Assembly: GCF_009765365.1 (NCBI RefSeq)
Contig: NZ_VTOM01000019.1
Location: 62,001-126,000 of the forward strand
Reading direction: 5' to 3'
Length of the DNA: 64,000 nucleotides
From: Antarcticirhabdus aurantiaca
GTDB lineage: Bacteria > Pseudomonadota > Alphaproteobacteria > Rhizobiales > Rhizobiaceae
In this document: one piece after another, positions 61,570 to 64,000 of the stretch
How positions within the stretch are numbered: position 1 is the stretch's first letter
Layout of the letters: each line of letters opens with the position of its first letter
Position numbers and translations under genes: made by a program
The notes under the pieces: generated by a model
The model's input: the letters and a program-made list of their open reading frames with translations, nothing else
The model's database searches: none
What the model was told of the DNA's origin: nothing

Positions 61570-62195
61570 TGGTCCAGCGCCTCGATTATCTGAAGGAATC
61601 GCCCTCCCAGACCGCCGGCCCCTACGTCCACATCGGCACCAACCCGAACTGGGTGGAGATCACCGGCGTCTGGAGGGAGGACCTCGGCCTCGTCCTCGTC
61701 GGGCCTGAGACGGTGGGCGAGCGAATCCTCGTCGAGGGGAGGATCATCGACGGCTCGGGCGCGCTCGTGCGCGACGCCCTGGTCGAGATCTGGCAGGCCG
61801 ACGCCGCGGGCCTTTACAACTCGCCGGCCGAAACGCGCGGGACCGCGGATCGAGCCTTTGCCGGCTGGGCGCGTCAGCCGGTCTCCGAAGCGGACGGTCT
61901 CTTCCGCTTCGAGACGATCCGGCCGGGCCGCGTGCCGTTCCCCGGCGGCGGACTCCAGGCGCCCCACGTCACGGTCTGGATCGTCGCGCGCGGGATCAAT
62001 CTCGGCCTCCACACCCGCCTCTACTTCGGCGACGAGGCGGAAGCCAATTCGGTCGACCCGCTCCTGAACCGCATTCCCGACCCGGCGCGGCGGGCGACGC
62101 TCGTCGCCCCGCGCACGGAGCGCGACGGGATGCCCGTCTTCACCTTCGACATCCTCCTTCAGGGCGATGGCGAAACCGTCTTCCTGGACATGTGA
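61569..62195 (+). CDS. pcaG: Protocatechuate 3,4-dioxygenase, alpha subunit
   Basis: A 208-aa partner subunit. SPSQTAGPYVHIG near the N terminus, VEIWQADAAGLYNSPAE and GLQAPHVTVWIVARGINLG match PcaG; the iron ligands of the beta subunit are replaced, as expected for the alpha chain. It forms the (alpha-beta)n Fe(III) enzyme with PcaH. Confidence 0.94.
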   Translation: MVQRLDYLKESPSQTAGPYVHIGTNPNWVEITGVWREDLGLVLVGPETVGERILVEGRIIDGSGALVRDALVEIWQADAAGLYNSPAETRGTADRAFAGWARQPVSEADGLFRFETIRPGRVPFPGGGLQAPHVTVWIVARGINLGLHTRLYFGDEAEANSVDPLLNRIPDPARRATLVAPRTERDGMPVFTFDILLQGDGETVFLDM

Positions 62196-62205
62196 CGAGG
62201 TGCCC

Positions 62206-62940
62206 ATGGACAAGATCATTCCTAGCCTTTCCGAGGCGGTGTCGGGCATCCCCGACGGCGCGGTCGTGATGATCGGCGGCTTCGGCGGCTCGGGCGCGCC
62301 GATCGAGCTGATCCACGCGCTGATCGACCGGTACCTATCGACCGGCAGCCCGCGGAACCTGACGGTCGTCAACAACAATGCCGGCAACGGCCATGTCGGG
62401 CTCGCGGCGCTGATCGAGCAGGGCATGGTGCGGAAGCTCATCTGCTCCTTCCCCCGCTCGGCCGACCCACGCGTCTTCACCGAGCGCTATCTCGCCGGCG
62501 AGATCGAGCTGGAACTGGTGCCGCAGGGCACCCTCGCCGAACGCATCCGGGCGGGGGGCGCGGGCATCCCGGCCTTCTACACCCCGACGAGCTACGGCAC
62601 CGACCTCGCGAAGGACAAGCCGGTCGAGGAGTTCGACGGGCGCCCCTACGTGCGCGAGCTTTGGCTGAAGGCCGATTTCGCGATCATCAAGGCCCACAAG
62701 GGCGACCGGCTCGGCAACCTTGTCTTCAACAAGGCTGCCCGCAACTTCAACCCCCTGATGGCGACCGCCGCGGCGGTCACGATCGCGCAGGTCACCGAGA
62801 TCGTCGAGCCCGGCGCCATCGATCCCGAAGCGGTCGTGACGCCCGGCATTTTCGTGCAGGGGGTGGTCGAGGTGGCGAACCCCGCGCAGGAGGAAGATCT
62901 CAACCGTGCCGGCGCCGCCTACCCGGAGAAGGCCGCATGA
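62206..62940 (+). CDS. pcaI: 3-oxoadipate CoA-transferase, subunit A
   Basis: A 244-aa subunit that transfers CoA from succinyl-CoA to 3-oxoadipate. The GGFGGSGAP loop (about residues 25-33) and NNAGNGHVGLAALIEQGMVR are family I CoA-transferase alpha-chain signatures. The start is the ATG at 62206 after GAGG. It directly follows pcaG, where pcaB is often found in pcaDCHGB operons. It overlaps pcaJ by 4 bp. Confidence 0.94.
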   Translation: MDKIIPSLSEAVSGIPDGAVVMIGGFGGSGAPIELIHALIDRYLSTGSPRNLTVVNNNAGNGHVGLAALIEQGMVRKLICSFPRSADPRVFTERYLAGEIELELVPQGTLAERIRAGGAGIPAFYTPTSYGTDLAKDKPVEEFDGRPYVRELWLKADFAIIKAHKGDRLGNLVFNKAARNFNPLMATAAAVTIAQVTEIVEPGAIDPEAVVTPGIFVQGVVEVANPAQEEDLNRAGAAYPEKAA

Positions 62941-63608
62941 GCTCCAAGCTTTCCGCCACCCAGATCGCCTGGCGCGCCGCGCAGGACATCGCGGACGGGG
63001 CCTACGTCAACCTCGGCATCGGCTTTCCCGAGATGGTGGCGAAGTTCCAGCCCCCCGGCTGCGAGGCGGTCTTCCACACCGAGAACGGCATCCTCGGCTT
63101 CGGTGAGGCGCCGCGGCCGGGCGAAGAGGACTGGGACCTCATCAACGCCGGCAAGAAGGCGGTGACGCTCAAAGCCGGCACGGCCTTCTTCCACCACGCG
63201 GACTCGTTCGCCATGGTGCGCGGCGGACACCTCGACGTCGCGATCCTCGGGGCCTACGAGGTGGCCGAGACCGGGGATCTGGCCAACTGGTCGACGGGGC
63301 CGAAGGGCGTGCCGGCCGTCGGCGGGGCGATGGACCTCGTCCACGGCGCGAGGCGCGTCGCGGTCATCACCGACCACGTGACGAAGGACGGGAAGCCGAA
63401 GCTCGTGAAGCGCTGCTCGCTGCCGCTAACGGGCGTCGCCTGCGTCACCCGCGTCTACACGAGCCTCGCCGTGATCGATGTCGAGGGCGGGCACTTCGTA
63501 CTGCGCGAGAAGCTGCCGTCTCTGTCGGTCGATGACCTGCAAGCCCAGACGGGCGCCGAGCTCCTAGTACCCGGCCCCGTTGCCGACCTCGTCGTTCCGG
63601 AGCTTTGA
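62937..63608 (+). CDS. pcaJ: 3-oxoadipate CoA-transferase, subunit B
   Basis: A 223-aa subunit. The catalytic Glu49 is in HTENGILGFG, and VNLGIGFPEMVAKF, FFHHADSFAMVRGGHLDVAI and KLVKRCSLPLTGVACVTRVYT are family motifs. It works with PcaI and could serve both the protocatechuate branch and the hydroxyquinol branch (through maleylacetate reductase). Confidence 0.95.
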   Translation: MSSKLSATQIAWRAAQDIADGAYVNLGIGFPEMVAKFQPPGCEAVFHTENGILGFGEAPRPGEEDWDLINAGKKAVTLKAGTAFFHHADSFAMVRGGHLDVAILGAYEVAETGDLANWSTGPKGVPAVGGAMDLVHGARRVAVITDHVTKDGKPKLVKRCSLPLTGVACVTRVYTSLAVIDVEGGHFVLREKLPSLSVDDLQAQTGAELLVPGPVADLVVPEL

Positions 63609-64000
63609 ATGAGCGAAGCATTCATCTGTGCCTATCTGCGCACGCCCATCGGCCGCTTTGGCGGCTCCTTGTCCTCCGTCCGGGCCGACGATCTCGGTGC
63701 CGTGCCGCTCAAGGCCCTGATGGAGCGCCACCCGTCCCTCGACTTCGGCGCTGTGGACGAGGTGATCTTCGGCTGCGCCAACCAGGCGGGCGAGGACAAC
63801 CGCAACGTAGCCCGCATGTCGCTCCTGCTTGCCGGTCTCCCCGAGACCGTGCCGGGCACGACGATGAACCGCCTCTGCGGCTCGGGGATGGACGCCGTGA
63901 TCACGGCGGCGCGGGCGATCAAGTCCGGCGAGGCCGAGCTCGTGATCGCCGGCGGGGTCGAGTCGATGTCCCGCGCGCCCTTCGTCATGCCGAAGGCGGA
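63609..64000 (+). CDS. pcaF: 3-oxoadipyl-CoA thiolase (cut by window end)
   Basis: The N-terminal 130 residues of a thiolase that cleaves 3-oxoadipyl-CoA to succinyl-CoA and acetyl-CoA. AYLRTPIGRFGGSLSSVRAD, the catalytic Cys90 in TTMNRLCGSGMDAV, and GGVESMSRAPFVMPK are diagnostic. The ATG follows the pcaJ stop without a gap. The C-terminal part lies beyond 64000. Confidence 0.95.
   Translation, partial: MSEAFICAYLRTPIGRFGGSLSSVRADDLGAVPLKALMERHPSLDFGAVDEVIFGCANQAGEDNRNVARMSLLLAGLPETVPGTTMNRLCGSGMDAVITAARAIKSGEAELVIAGGVESMSRAPFVMPKA

Overview
The window is high-GC DNA from an alphaproteobacterium, most likely Hyphomicrobiales (Rhizobiales). Supporting this are a PcaQ-type LysR gene divergent from a pcaDC fusion with an ATAAC-N6-GGTTAT box between them, a ScfR-type regulator divergent from isocitrate lyase, a group I intron in tRNA-Arg(CCU), and many ABC and TRAP uptake systems. 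I cannot assign a genus from sequence alone.

Layout. 1-9.1 kb is core-like: partial aceA and its divergent regulator, a GNAT acetyltransferase, a potFGHI polyamine operon and an unidentified secreted protein. 9.3-10.9 kb is a tRNA/relic zone: an orphan tRNA 5' half, the intron-split tRNA-Arg(CCU), a truncated GntR gene flanked by inverted copies of a 92-bp repeat, and a DUF5983-like gene. 11-17.5 kb is a ribokinase/RpiR/ribose-type ABC/TIM-barrel isomerase operon on the minus strand, divergent from a D-2-hydroxyacid dehydrogenase. 18.6-19.4 kb is a second relic zone, with another copy of the repeat cutting an SDR gene. 19.5-25.5 kb holds a TetR-controlled RND efflux pair and a hot-dog thioesterase. 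25.5-26.2 kb contains remains of a MATE gene and a tautomerase gene. 26.2-28.8 kb has an EthD protein, a PRISE-like SDR and an HxlR regulator.

28.8-50.2 kb is the most interesting block. It combines a regulator in which a winged helix is joined to a solute-binding-protein domain, two complete ribose-type ABC importers, a 6PGDH-like reductase, three SDRs, two zinc-type dehydrogenases, a Gfo/Idh/MocA oxidoreductase and a YciI protein, ending in hydroxyquinol 1,2-dioxygenase, maleylacetate reductase and a tautomerase-like protein. No aromatic hydroxylase is present. Two matching palindromic motifs lie in front of both ABC importers. I infer a catabolic pathway that imports a polyhydroxylated, possibly cyclic, substrate, oxidises and dehydrates it to hydroxyquinol, and cleaves the ring to 3-oxoadipate.

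50.3-64 kb is a quinate/shikimate-to-protocatechuate region: a TetR gene, a TRAP transporter, shikimate/quinate dehydrogenase, type II dehydroquinase, a Tat-exported cyclase, 3-dehydroshikimate dehydratase (QuiC), PcaQ, then pcaDC(fused)-pcaH-pcaG-pcaI-pcaJ-pcaF, cut by the window end. pcaB is not in the window. The hydroxyquinol branch and the protocatechuate branch both end at 3-oxoadipate, so PcaIJ/PcaF could finish both.
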